Assembly (NCBI GenBank): GCA_900545175.1
Contig: UQYF01000021.1
Location: forward strand, 1 to 46,066
Length of the DNA stretch: 46,066 bases
Direction of reading: 5' to 3'
Source of the DNA: an uncultured Eubacteriales bacterium
Lineage (GTDB): Bacteria > Bacillota > Clostridia > Lachnospirales > Lachnospiraceae
Shown: piece after piece, positions 1 to 7,533 of the stretch
Numbering within the stretch: the stretch's first letter is position 1
How the letters are laid out: each line of letters opens with the position of its first letter
The notes under the pieces: generated by a model
Told to the model about the DNA's origin: nothing
The model's input: the letters and a program-made list of their open reading frames with translations, nothing else
The model's database searches: none
Program-made: the position numbers and the translations under genes

Positions 1-307
1 AATATAACTAGTTATACACTCATACACTAAATTAGCATGTTTTGACACCCGAACCATTATAGGTAATTGCAAAGCTAAATACATGCACCGGACGTTATGC
101 ACTCCTCCGGTAGTCTTCGCAATCAGCCCACGCTGTCAGCAGGTTTTACAATCACCTGCTTATTATAGTATTCGTGTGCCGCAACATACTCGTAAACTTA
201 ATTATGTATGACATGTCATACAATTTTACCATATCGCAAGCCCAATACTTTGAAGCCGCAAATTCAGTGCATGTCTTTGCATAACCGGCTTAAACGAGTA
301 TATTTTC
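1..307. other. intergenic region downstream of the mannoside operon
   Basis: This stretch has no credible gene. It holds one copy of a dispersed AT-palindrome element (3-49, listed separately) and a related palindrome GTATGACATGTCATAC near 205-220. The motif TATAGGTAATTGCAAA near 59-74 resembles TATAGGTGATTGCAAA upstream of the GH130 gene (about 1519-1534). A short stem AGCAGGT/ACCTGCT lies around 138-163, but it has no T-run on the minus strand, so I do not call it the operon terminator. Confidence 0.5.
3..49 (+). repeat. AT-palindrome / TTTGACACC dispersed element, copy 1 (right half)
   Basis: A perfect palindrome TATAACTAGTTATA (3-16) is followed, after GTTATAC and exactly 19 nt, by ATG-TTTTGACACC (37-49). 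The same arrangement with the same 19-nt spacer occurs at 19685-19723 and 42034-42072. The left half, if present, would lie before the window start. The function is unknown; it could be a MITE-like element. Confidence 0.6.
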
Positions 308-1486
308 TTACATCTTTGCTTCCTTTAACAATTCCTGATTCTTTGAGATAAGCTCACATCTTTGCTTTACACAGTCAGGTGAACGAAGTGGGTCCTGCGG
401 TGTGTTGAATACATAGTCGACAAGCTTATCTATTGTTGTGGTCGCAACATGAAGCCTTGTGTCAGAAGATGCATAGTAGATGAATACCTCATTCCTGTCA
501 TTGACAATAGCGCCGTTGGTGAACACAACATTGCTCACATCGCCGACTCTCTCATCACCTCTAGGCCCGATGAGAAGTCCTGAAGGCTCAGCAATCACCT
601 TGGATGGGTCTTTTAAATCTGTTGCAAAAGCATAGATTACATATCTAAGCCCTGCTGCCGTATTTCTGACACCATGCGCAATATGAATCCAGCCTCTGTC
701 CGTCTTAATCGGCGTGGCACCGGCTCCGTTTTTTACCTCCGTAATCGTGTGGTATTTTCTTATGCTTGTCATCTTCTCTTCATCGATAACCGCATGAGTG
801 ATATCATCACAGAGTCCGAAGCCAATACCTCCACCGCTTCCTGTCTCGATGAAATCATCCATAGGTCTTGTATAAAATGCATACCTGCCATCGACAAATT
901 CAGGATGAAGGACAACATTTCTCTGCTGTGGAGAATGCAGTGTAGTAAGATTGTCAAGTCTTTCCCATGTCTTTAAATCCTTGGTTCTCACAATTCCTGC
1001 CGCCGCCACTGCCGCTGACAAATCATTTGAACCGGTATCCTTGCTCTCAGAGCAGAACACTCCATAGATATATCCATCTTCATGCTGCGTAAGTCTCATA
1101 TCATATACATTGGTTTCCTCCGGGCATGTATCCGGAATTACTACCGGATAATCCCAGAATCTGAAACCATCAACACCGTTGTCGCTCTTAGCAACACCGA
1201 AAAACGATTTTCTGTCGTTTCCTTCTATACGCGCAATCAGATAATATTTGCCGTTAAGCATAATAGCACCTGAGTTCATAACCGCATTGATTCCAAGACG
1301 CTCCATAAAATAAGGATTCGTCTCCTTATTCAAATCATATCTCCACTCAATCGGCGTGTGCTCCCTTGTGAGAACCGGATACTCATATCTGTCATATATT
1401 CCATTATAGAAATCACTCTTATTATTCTTTCTTGCAAGCAGTGTCTCCTGCTTATTTTTCTCGACAAAATATCTCTCATGAATCAT
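308..1486 (-). CDS. GH130 4-O-beta-D-mannosyl-D-glucose phosphorylase
   Basis: The 392-residue protein looks like a GH130 subfamily 1 enzyme, which uses phosphate to split beta-1,4-mannosyl-glucose into alpha-mannose 1-phosphate and glucose in the cytoplasm. Seen: full family length, no signal peptide, the RLGINAVMNSGAI and LIARIEGNDRKSFFGVAKS blocks typical of the subfamily, and NVYDMRL with Asp129 at the position of the proposed general acid. It is the last gene of a four-gene minus-strand operon, 142 nt after the epimerase that would make its substrate. A mannan-oligosaccharide phosphorylase (GH130_2) is a less likely alternative, because that subfamily is shorter and differs in the N-terminal region. 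The sugar specificity is inferred from family and neighbour, not shown by the sequence alone. Confidence 0.9.
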   Translation of the reverse strand: MIHERYFVEKNKQETLLARKNNKSDFYNGIYDRYEYPVLTREHTPIEWRYDLNKETNPYFMERLGINAVMNSGAIMLNGKYYLIARIEGNDRKSFFGVAKSDNGVDGFRFWDYPVVIPDTCPEETNVYDMRLTQHEDGYIYGVFCSESKDTGSNDLSAAVAAAGIVRTKDLKTWERLDNLTTLHSPQQRNVVLHPEFVDGRYAFYTRPMDDFIETGSGGGIGFGLCDDITHAVIDEEKMTSIRKYHTITEVKNGAGATPIKTDRGWIHIAHGVRNTAAGLRYVIYAFATDLKDPSKVIAEPSGLLIGPRGDERVGDVSNVVFTNGAIVNDRNEVFIYYASSDTRLHVATTTIDKLVDYVFNTPQDPLRSPDCVKQRCELISKNQELLKEAKM

Positions 1487-1628
1487 GTAATACTCTCTCC
1501 TTTTATTCGCTCAATCTCTATAGGTGATTGCAAAACTCAATTTTTTCCGGACAACTATATAAGCTTATTAATACACTGCCAGACATTTTTGAACACCTGA
1601 CAGTCCGCATATAGGATTAATCGTTTAG

Positions 1629-2891
1629 CTATTGTATTCTTTTGATAATTTCCATGCACATGCGGCCATTATGGTATGGGCATTTCCACGGCTCCACAAT
1701 CGGTCTGCCCTCCTGCGGCGTTCCATCTTCGTTTACAGCCCAGAACCACTCCGAGCCCGGTCTTCTGTCAATCTGGTACGACTGAATGAACTCCCACTGC
1801 GAAAGTGCCGCATCCCTGTACTCAGCCGCATCCGGATTTTTTTCATACGCATTCAAAAATCCAATCACCGTCTCCGCCTGAACCCACCATACTCTTGTCG
1901 TGTCCACAACACCTCTCTCGCACTCGTTTGCAAGCGAATTGCCGTTAAATGCCTCATCGTATACATGCTTTGCAAGCGCCTTTGTAATCGGGGTGAGCTT
2001 ATCGTATAATTTCTGATACACTCCGTCCGCTATACCCTGTCTCTTTTCCTGCATTCCGATTATCTCTATTCCTCTGTCAATAAGCCACGAAGTCTCAATA
2101 TCATGTCCATATGAGTGAAGGTCGATGAGAGTGTTATAGTCCATGTCAAAAAATACTTCCTGACGCTTTTTCTCAGGGTTATACATCTTATCTGCGAAAA
2201 GATTTAATATGTCGCAGAGCTTTCCTTTAACCTTCTCATCGGCAGTCACACGGTACAGCTCTGTGTACGCTTCAAAGACATGAAGCAGCGTATTCATCGT
2301 CCTGCCCGCCATAACACCGTTCTCGGACAGCTTCTCATTGCTCGCCGGCTTGAAGTCTCTGGTAAATGCCTCAAGATAACCTTTTTCATCACGGCATTTT
2401 GTCTCAATAATATTGTACAAAGCATACGCAAGCTCAAGCGCCTCATCGTCATGCGCCGCCTCATAGTATGATGATAGCGCATATATTGCGAATGCCTGAT
2501 TGTATGTATGCTTTGTGGTATCAAGCGGCTTGCCATCATGTGTAACAGACCAGAATATTCCTCCATATTCACGGTCTATGCATTTATCTTTCATAAAATC
2601 ATACGCATGCTGCGCTTCCTTAAGAAGACCATCATCTTTTAAAAGTGTGTACGCATTAGCAAAGAACCATGTTATTCTGCTGTTTAATATGCATCCCTTC
2701 TCCGCTTTTCTGTCAAGCTCCAAATCATATGAAAGCCATCCATAATATCCGCCGTCCTCATCATCTAAAAGACTTTTCCAAAATGGAATTATCCTCATGG
2801 TCAGCTCATCCGTAACCTCACTTTTCATTCTTATGAGCGCATCATCCGCCTTGATAGTGTCAATGCCGGGTGTAAGTATCACATTATTCAT
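1629..2891 (-). CDS. cellobiose 2-epimerase (mannobiose epimerase), AGE family
   Basis: The 420-residue enzyme belongs to the N-acylglucosamine 2-epimerase/cellobiose 2-epimerase family, an (alpha/alpha)6 barrel. It interconverts the reducing-end glucose and mannose of beta-1,4 disaccharides; here it should turn mannobiose into mannosyl-glucose for the GH130 phosphorylase. Seen: HSYGHDIETSWLI with His259 and His263, and the C-terminal EPWKCPYHN block with His407, which match the catalytic and binding histidines of the family. The start is the inner ATG at 2891, which has AGGAGAGG about 7 nt upstream. A seven-residue longer reading from 2912 has no Shine-Dalgarno and would overlap the end of the regulator gene. 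The gene lies 23 nt after the LacI gene, so it is co-transcribed. Confidence 0.92.
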   Translation of the reverse strand: MNNVILTPGIDTIKADDALIRMKSEVTDELTMRIIPFWKSLLDDEDGGYYGWLSYDLELDRKAEKGCILNSRITWFFANAYTLLKDDGLLKEAQHAYDFMKDKCIDREYGGIFWSVTHDGKPLDTTKHTYNQAFAIYALSSYYEAAHDDEALELAYALYNIIETKCRDEKGYLEAFTRDFKPASNEKLSENGVMAGRTMNTLLHVFEAYTELYRVTADEKVKGKLCDILNLFADKMYNPEKKRQEVFFDMDYNTLIDLHSYGHDIETSWLIDRGIEIIGMQEKRQGIADGVYQKLYDKLTPITKALAKHVYDEAFNGNSLANECERGVVDTTRVWWVQAETVIGFLNAYEKNPDAAEYRDAALSQWEFIQSYQIDRRPGSEWFWAVNEDGTPQEGRPIVEPWKCPYHNGRMCMEIIKRIQ

Positions 2892-2914
2892 TTTGTAACC
2901 TCTCCTTCCCATAA

Positions 2915-3934
2915 CTATAGCTTTCTTACACTTTCCTTAATCACAAGCTGCCCCTCAACAATGTACACTCTATGCCTGTAATCCTCACCCGATATTTTTT
3001 TTATCAGGGTATGAACAGCTCTTCTTGCCATCTCCTTTATGTCAACCTCGTATGTTGTTATCCCGACATCACACATTCCCGGATATATAAAATTATCATA
3101 TCCGACAACAGAGATATCCTGTGGCACCTTTAGTCCATGCGCTTCAAGCTTTCTTATAAGATAACTTGCCGCCAGGTCACAATTACATACAAATGCTGTC
3201 GGAAGCTTATTTGGCAGACAGATATATTTTTCAGGGTCTATGCTTCCATGCTCCCTCTCTCTGTCAGCAATTATCCATTCCGGCTTTACGTCACATCCAT
3301 GCTCCATCATCGCACGAAGATACCCCATATATCTGTCCGTGATTGAGCCTGTCGCAAGCACTGTCCCAATATAGCCAATCCTCGTATGTCCCATTTCAAA
3401 CAGATAGTTTGCAAGCCTGTATGCTCCATAGTAGCTGTCAGATATAACCGCATCTGCTTCCTTTTTATTGTCACAAAAATCAAGGTATATAATTGGCATG
3501 GTGCAGTTTTCGTTAAGGTAGTCGAGATATTCCCAGCTTAGCCGTCCCATAACAATTATTCCGTCAACTCTCTTGTCTGTAACAAGCTTCGGCATTATAT
3601 TATTTTTCTCTGCCTCTAAGCTGATTGGCTCCATTACGGCAAAGCATTCCCTTGAAATGGCACGCCCTGTAATCTGCTTATACATTTGCAGATAAAATGA
3701 ATCATATTTATCAATATATCTTTCACCTACAATCACTCCGAGTGTATAGCTGCGCTGCTTCGCCTGCCTTGGTTCCTTTGACGGCGGCACATAACCCATG
3801 CTGTCAGCAAGTTCGACAATCTGCTTTCTCAGTGTGTCGCTGACGCCCTTCTGCCCTGACAGCGCTTTAGACACCGTAACATTACTAACACTCAGCCTTG
3901 CACCTATATCTGCAAGACGCACTGATTTCTTCAA
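2915..3934 (-). CDS. LacI-family transcriptional regulator of the mannoside operon
   Basis: The 339-residue protein has the LacI layout: an N-terminal helix-turn-helix (VRLADIGARLSVSNVTVSKAL, with hinge and PPSKEPRQ linker) in about residues 4-60, followed by a periplasmic-binding-protein-like sugar sensor domain with the usual GVIVGE and VVGYDNF segments. It is embedded between the GH36 and epimerase genes, 64 nt after the former, so it most probably controls its own operon in response to a mannoside or galactoside. The effector cannot be read from the sequence. A candidate operator is the inverted repeat over the GH36 start, although that spacing (15 bp arms, 16 bp apart) is not a standard contiguous LacI site. 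Confidence 0.93.
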   Translation of the reverse strand: MKKSVRLADIGARLSVSNVTVSKALSGQKGVSDTLRKQIVELADSMGYVPPSKEPRQAKQRSYTLGVIVGERYIDKYDSFYLQMYKQITGRAISRECFAVMEPISLEAEKNNIMPKLVTDKRVDGIIVMGRLSWEYLDYLNENCTMPIIYLDFCDNKKEADAVISDSYYGAYRLANYLFEMGHTRIGYIGTVLATGSITDRYMGYLRAMMEHGCDVKPEWIIADREREHGSIDPEKYICLPNKLPTAFVCNCDLAASYLIRKLEAHGLKVPQDISVVGYDNFIYPGMCDVGITTYEVDIKEMARRAVHTLIKKISGEDYRHRVYIVEGQLVIKESVRKL

Positions 3935-3998
3935 ACCTGTACCTCCTCTTTACTCTCTGATAAGATTCGGGTGTAAACGCATACCTCGACTCATCGCT

Positions 3999-6266
3999 TT
4001 ACGGCTGTTTTGCTACAAGGTGTACCAGCGTGCTCTTAAAATCTCCCCACATATTAGGAAGCTTAAGTCCGGCACTCATAAGAGTGTCACCGTGAAATAC
4101 CGGAGCATTTCCCGCACCATTCTCGTTATTGCTGTTACTTTCCATGCCATCATCACCCTCATACAGCACCTTGTATTCCTTATCCGGTGCAAGTCCGGCA
4201 AGTTTTACTATTCTGCTCTTGAAATTCGGTCTGTTTAGCACTTGAACATAAGTTAAGAGCGCCTCCGATTTATCCTTTGCAGCTATCATGTAACAGTCAT
4301 AGAGGTTATTTTCCTGATATGATGCCAGTCTGTAGTAATCGCCGTTTCTTACAAGTTCATTGTACTTATGATATGTCTTAATCTGCTCCGTAATGGCAGC
4401 TCTGTCATCCTGCGGTATCTTCGTGATATCAAGCTCATAGCCGAAGGTTCCGCACAGAGCCACATCGCCTCTTGTCTTAAACGGTGTCACTCTGCCTACC
4501 GTATGGTTCGGGCAGTCAGACACATGTGCTCCCATCGTTGAAAGCGGATAAATTAGCGCTGTTCCCTCCTGTATGGCAAGTCTTTCAATGGCATCCGTGT
4601 CGTCCGAGCACCAGATCTGCGGACTGTAATACAACATTCCTGCATCAAATCTTGCTCCGCCTCCGGAACAATTCTCAAGCAGAAGCTTCGGGAACTCCTT
4701 CATAAGTCTTTCCTGAAGCTCATACACTGCGAGCATATATCTGTGTTCAAGCTCTCCCTGCCTGTCTGCCGGCAGATAGCTGCTGTGAAGGTCAGTGTGC
4801 TCACGGTTCATGTCCCACTTCACATATTCAATGTTAGCGCTACGAAGTATTCCTGCAACCGCCTCATAACAGTAATCAACTACCTCAGGTCTTGACAAAT
4901 CAAGCACATACTGGTTTCTTGAGCGGCATGCATCACGCCCCGGAATGGCAATAGCCCAGTCCGGATGCTCCTTATAGAGCTTCGACTCAGGTGATATCAT
5001 CTCCGGCTCGAACCAGATTCCGAACTTAAGACCGATTTTGTTCACTTCATCGACAAGGTATTTTAATCCTCCATGAAGCTTTTCCTCATTAACAAACCAG
5101 TCGCCAAGGCTTGTGTTGTCATCATTTCTATTGCCAAACCACCCATCGTCCATGACAAGCATCTCTATTCCGCTCTTTTTTGCTTCATGTGCAATAGAAA
5201 GAAGCTTTTCCGTATCAAAATTAAAATATGTAGCTTCCCAGTTATTTATGAGTATCGGGCGCTTCTTGTCCTTATAAGGACTTCTTATAAGGTGTTCCCT
5301 GTAAAGGTCATGCAGGTTTCTCGTCATCGTGCCAAGTCCCGAAGCAGAGTATGTCATCACCATCTCCGGTGCCTGAAACTCCTCACCGGACTCCAGTTTC
5401 CACTCAAAATTCTCCGGATGAATACCCATGAGAACTCTCAGGCTGTCAAACTGATTTTTCTCAACCTGTGCAAGAAAATTTCCCGAATATACAAAGCAAA
5501 ATCCATACACATGTCCTGTATTCTGTGACGAGCCATTGTCAACAAGCGCTATAAACGGATGCTCCTGATGTGATGATTTGCCCTTAATTGAGCCAACGCT
5601 CTGCTTACCGTATCCGATTTTTCTAAATTCCATCCTTCGCTCTCTCGCCCATGAGCCGTGAAGTGAGAGCAGCTCATATCCATCATCAGGAAGGTCAAGT
5701 GCCGCAGACATAACCTTAGTAATAAAAATATTTTTGTCCGAAGTGTTTTTTAGCTTAACACTTCTTGTTATTACATCCTGATCAGGAAACACACTGTAGC
5801 AAAATGTCGCTGCAAGCCCTATGCATGGGTCTATCGCATCAATTTCAAGTGTATATATTTTCGCATCGTCCGAATTGTTATTCTTATTTTCCGCAAATGT
5901 CGCCGGAAGTCCGCTAAGCTTTGGCTTGCCTTCATATATTCTGTGCCCCGCATACACAAAGCTCACTGCGCGGCTGTTGTCCTCGCAGCGCACCGCTATT
6001 GCTCCCTCTCTGTAATCTCCGACATTGTTTCCCGGATACTCTGTCGGAAACGCATCGAAAAACGAACCCCTATCCCTGTTGTTCTTTGATGGCACGAACG
6101 GATTCTCATCCATCCTCAACAGATAATTCACGTCCGCATCACTTATTCTGTCCCCATAGTATGCATGACCGATAAATCCCTCATCATCCACCACTGAAAT
6201 CACATAGCTGCTGTTTCTCGTATCAAGCTTAAAGGAGCGCGACTCCTCATCAAAAAAAATACCCAT
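3999..6266 (-). CDS. GH36 alpha-galactosidase
   Basis: The 755-residue cytoplasmic enzyme is a GH36 alpha-galactosidase of the AgaA/Mel36A/RafA type. It removes terminal alpha-1,6-galactose from raffinose-type sugars or galactosyl-mannooligosaccharides. Seen: an N-terminal beta-sandwich, then a TIM barrel with MLVMDDGWFGNR (about 371-382), the KWDMNR nucleophile block (Asp485), CSGGGARFD and WCSDDTDAIER, which holds the acid/base aspartate. No signal peptide is present. The start is the ATG at 6266, with GGAGGAGG about 5 nt upstream; the ATG five codons further up lacks a site. First gene of the operon with the LacI regulator, epimerase and phosphorylase, so galactomannan-derived oligosaccharides are the likely substrate. 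Its start codon lies inside a perfect inverted repeat. Confidence 0.96.
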   Translation of the reverse strand: MGIFFDEESRSFKLDTRNSSYVISVVDDEGFIGHAYYGDRISDADVNYLLRMDENPFVPSKNNRDRGSFFDAFPTEYPGNNVGDYREGAIAVRCEDNSRAVSFVYAGHRIYEGKPKLSGLPATFAENKNNNSDDAKIYTLEIDAIDPCIGLAATFCYSVFPDQDVITRSVKLKNTSDKNIFITKVMSAALDLPDDGYELLSLHGSWARERRMEFRKIGYGKQSVGSIKGKSSHQEHPFIALVDNGSSQNTGHVYGFCFVYSGNFLAQVEKNQFDSLRVLMGIHPENFEWKLESGEEFQAPEMVMTYSASGLGTMTRNLHDLYREHLIRSPYKDKKRPILINNWEATYFNFDTEKLLSIAHEAKKSGIEMLVMDDGWFGNRNDDNTSLGDWFVNEEKLHGGLKYLVDEVNKIGLKFGIWFEPEMISPESKLYKEHPDWAIAIPGRDACRSRNQYVLDLSRPEVVDYCYEAVAGILRSANIEYVKWDMNREHTDLHSSYLPADRQGELEHRYMLAVYELQERLMKEFPKLLLENCSGGGARFDAGMLYYSPQIWCSDDTDAIERLAIQEGTALIYPLSTMGAHVSDCPNHTVGRVTPFKTRGDVALCGTFGYELDITKIPQDDRAAITEQIKTYHKYNELVRNGDYYRLASYQENNLYDCYMIAAKDKSEALLTYVQVLNRPNFKSRIVKLAGLAPDKEYKVLYEGDDGMESNSNNENGAGNAPVFHGDTLMSAGLKLPNMWGDFKSTLVHLVAKQP

Positions 6267-6303
6267 AACAACCTCCTCCAAAATAACTGTTGTTATGGGT
6301 ATT
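6258..6303. promoter_or_regulatory. 15-bp inverted repeat over the start and leader of the GH36 gene
   Basis: The arms 6258-6272 (AATACCCATAACAAC) and 6289-6303 are perfect reverse complements separated by 16 nt. The inner arm contains the ATG, and the spacer contains the GGAGGAGG ribosome site. It may be a repressor operator overlapping the transcription start, or an RNA hairpin that closes the start codon. Which of the two depends on the true transcription start. Confidence 0.6.
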
Positions 6304-6329
6304 ATATTATATTTAAGTTAATTGGTAAA
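6301..6329 (-). promoter_or_regulatory. putative sigma-A promoter of the mannoside operon
   Basis: On the minus strand there is a -10 TATAAT (6301-6306) and, 17 nt upstream, a weaker -35 TTTACC (6324-6329). The start of transcription would fall near 6294, inside the upstream arm of the inverted repeat. An overlapping second TATAAT is at 6306-6311. Confidence 0.45.
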
Positions 6330-6389
6330 TTAAATTTAGCTAATTTAGCTAATTTAATGCGGTTAAAAAGCTGTTATCAAAGACAAATA

Positions 6390-7301
6390 TTAACGCAAAA
6401 TTAAACCGTTGCCAAGAGCTTCTATAATCTCGTCCCTCTCCGTCTTAAGATACTCCTGTGTAAAATGTGCCTCGTCTGCGAATGCGCTCTCCGGGTAATA
6501 ATCTATGCCGTCAATGTAATCTCCGAGCAGCTTTTCAAGTCCATTTTCCACAATCTGCTGTTCAAATTCTGTCCAGTCGTGGTTATCATCGGTGTCCGGA
6601 AGCGGAGCTGCCATCACCTTCAGCTTAACTCCATAGCTGTCACACAGCTCTTTAATCTTTGGAAGATACTTTATCGTTAAGTCGCTTATATGCTTCTCAT
6701 CCCGAACCTCAAGCTGCTGCTCAAGCACGTTGTTGAGATATACATCCATATAGTAGGCATTGTTCTCAATAAAGCTCTTGACAATATCATTTGTCGCATA
6801 CAGCTTTCCAAACCTGTCCTCGATATATTTTTTCGTGTCATCATCTATATACTTCTTGTATGTGTCATTGTAGAAAGGCACAATAAAATACTGGAATGAA
6901 AAGTTAAACCACAGCGGATTTGCAAGGCTCTGCGGTCTGACAATATAATATACCTCCTCCGTCTGCGGATTATTCTCAAGATAACGGCCAAGAAGAATAT
7001 AGTTGCCAAGCACCGTTATCGCCTGATTTGTCGCAAGATAGCAGGTCGTGTCCGTCTCATCCTGATAATCCGGTGAGAAGATAAGTCTTGCCACGCTGTC
7101 GCCTATGATGACCTTAGTGTACTCCGTTTTTTCCTCCGCCAGGTCAAGCGCATAATAAAGCTCCGGCCCGAAGCTTGAAGGACTGTTCTTTCCCCTGACA
7201 TACTGCACCGCAAAATATCCGCCCAAGGATACACCGACAAGCAGCACAAATACAATAACAGTCACTATGAATTTGATAAAACCGGATTTACTCTCTCCCA
7301 T
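6390..7301 (-). CDS. membrane-anchored SGNH-like protein, probable partner of the MBOAT acyltransferase
   Basis: The 303-residue protein has a short basic N-terminus, one membrane segment (about residues 8-30, FIVTVIVFVLLVGVSLGGYF) and an extracellular domain with a GDS-type motif (IIGDSVARL) near residue 62. That arrangement resembles the SGNH/DHHW proteins AlgX, AlgJ or PatB, which work with MBOAT proteins to O-acetylate polysaccharides. The start chosen is the ATG at 7301, preceded by AAGGAGTGGT; the longer reading to 7352 has no site. It lies downstream of the MBOAT gene but 232 nt away, and it appears to have its own promoter. The catalytic Asp-His pair is not obvious to me, so hydrolase or transferase activity is inference from context. 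Confidence 0.6.
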   Translation of the reverse strand: MGESKSGFIKFIVTVIVFVLLVGVSLGGYFAVQYVRGKNSPSSFGPELYYALDLAEEKTEYTKVIIGDSVARLIFSPDYQDETDTTCYLATNQAITVLGNYILLGRYLENNPQTEEVYYIVRPQSLANPLWFNFSFQYFIVPFYNDTYKKYIDDDTKKYIEDRFGKLYATNDIVKSFIENNAYYMDVYLNNVLEQQLEVRDEKHISDLTIKYLPKIKELCDSYGVKLKVMAAPLPDTDDNHDWTEFEQQIVENGLEKLLGDYIDGIDYYPESAFADEAHFTQEYLKTERDEIIEALGNGLILR

Positions 7302-7533
7302 ACCACTCCTTCGTGCCACCGCCCTGCAATGACACTGCCAATAATAAAACAACTATTTTTACAATCTGTTATATTCACCCATACATCCGCAAAATCTTAC
7401 ACTAAATCAGATTCTCCGGCTGCCATAAAGCTGATTTTGCTCATATGTTATAAATACCACACATAACCAAAACAAAACCGGCTCAAAACTTAGCTTTGTA
7501 TAAATATCCTTTTCCCATCAATGTAACGTAATA
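7302..7533. other. promoter-bearing gap between the MBOAT and SGNH-like genes
   Basis: No gene is visible. The region carries a candidate minus-strand promoter (TTGTTT at 7470-7475, TATAAC at 7447-7452, 17 nt apart), followed by the motif shared with the GH13 promoter. Confidence 0.45.
7427..7442 (-). promoter_or_regulatory. shared 16-bp motif, copy at the SGNH-like gene promoter
   Basis: AAAGCTGATTTTGCTC (plus-strand reading) occurs here and, identically, at 12284-12299. In both places it sits 4-7 nt downstream of a minus-strand -10 hexamer, in the same orientation, at or just after the expected transcription start. It is a candidate operator or leader element. Confidence 0.5.
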
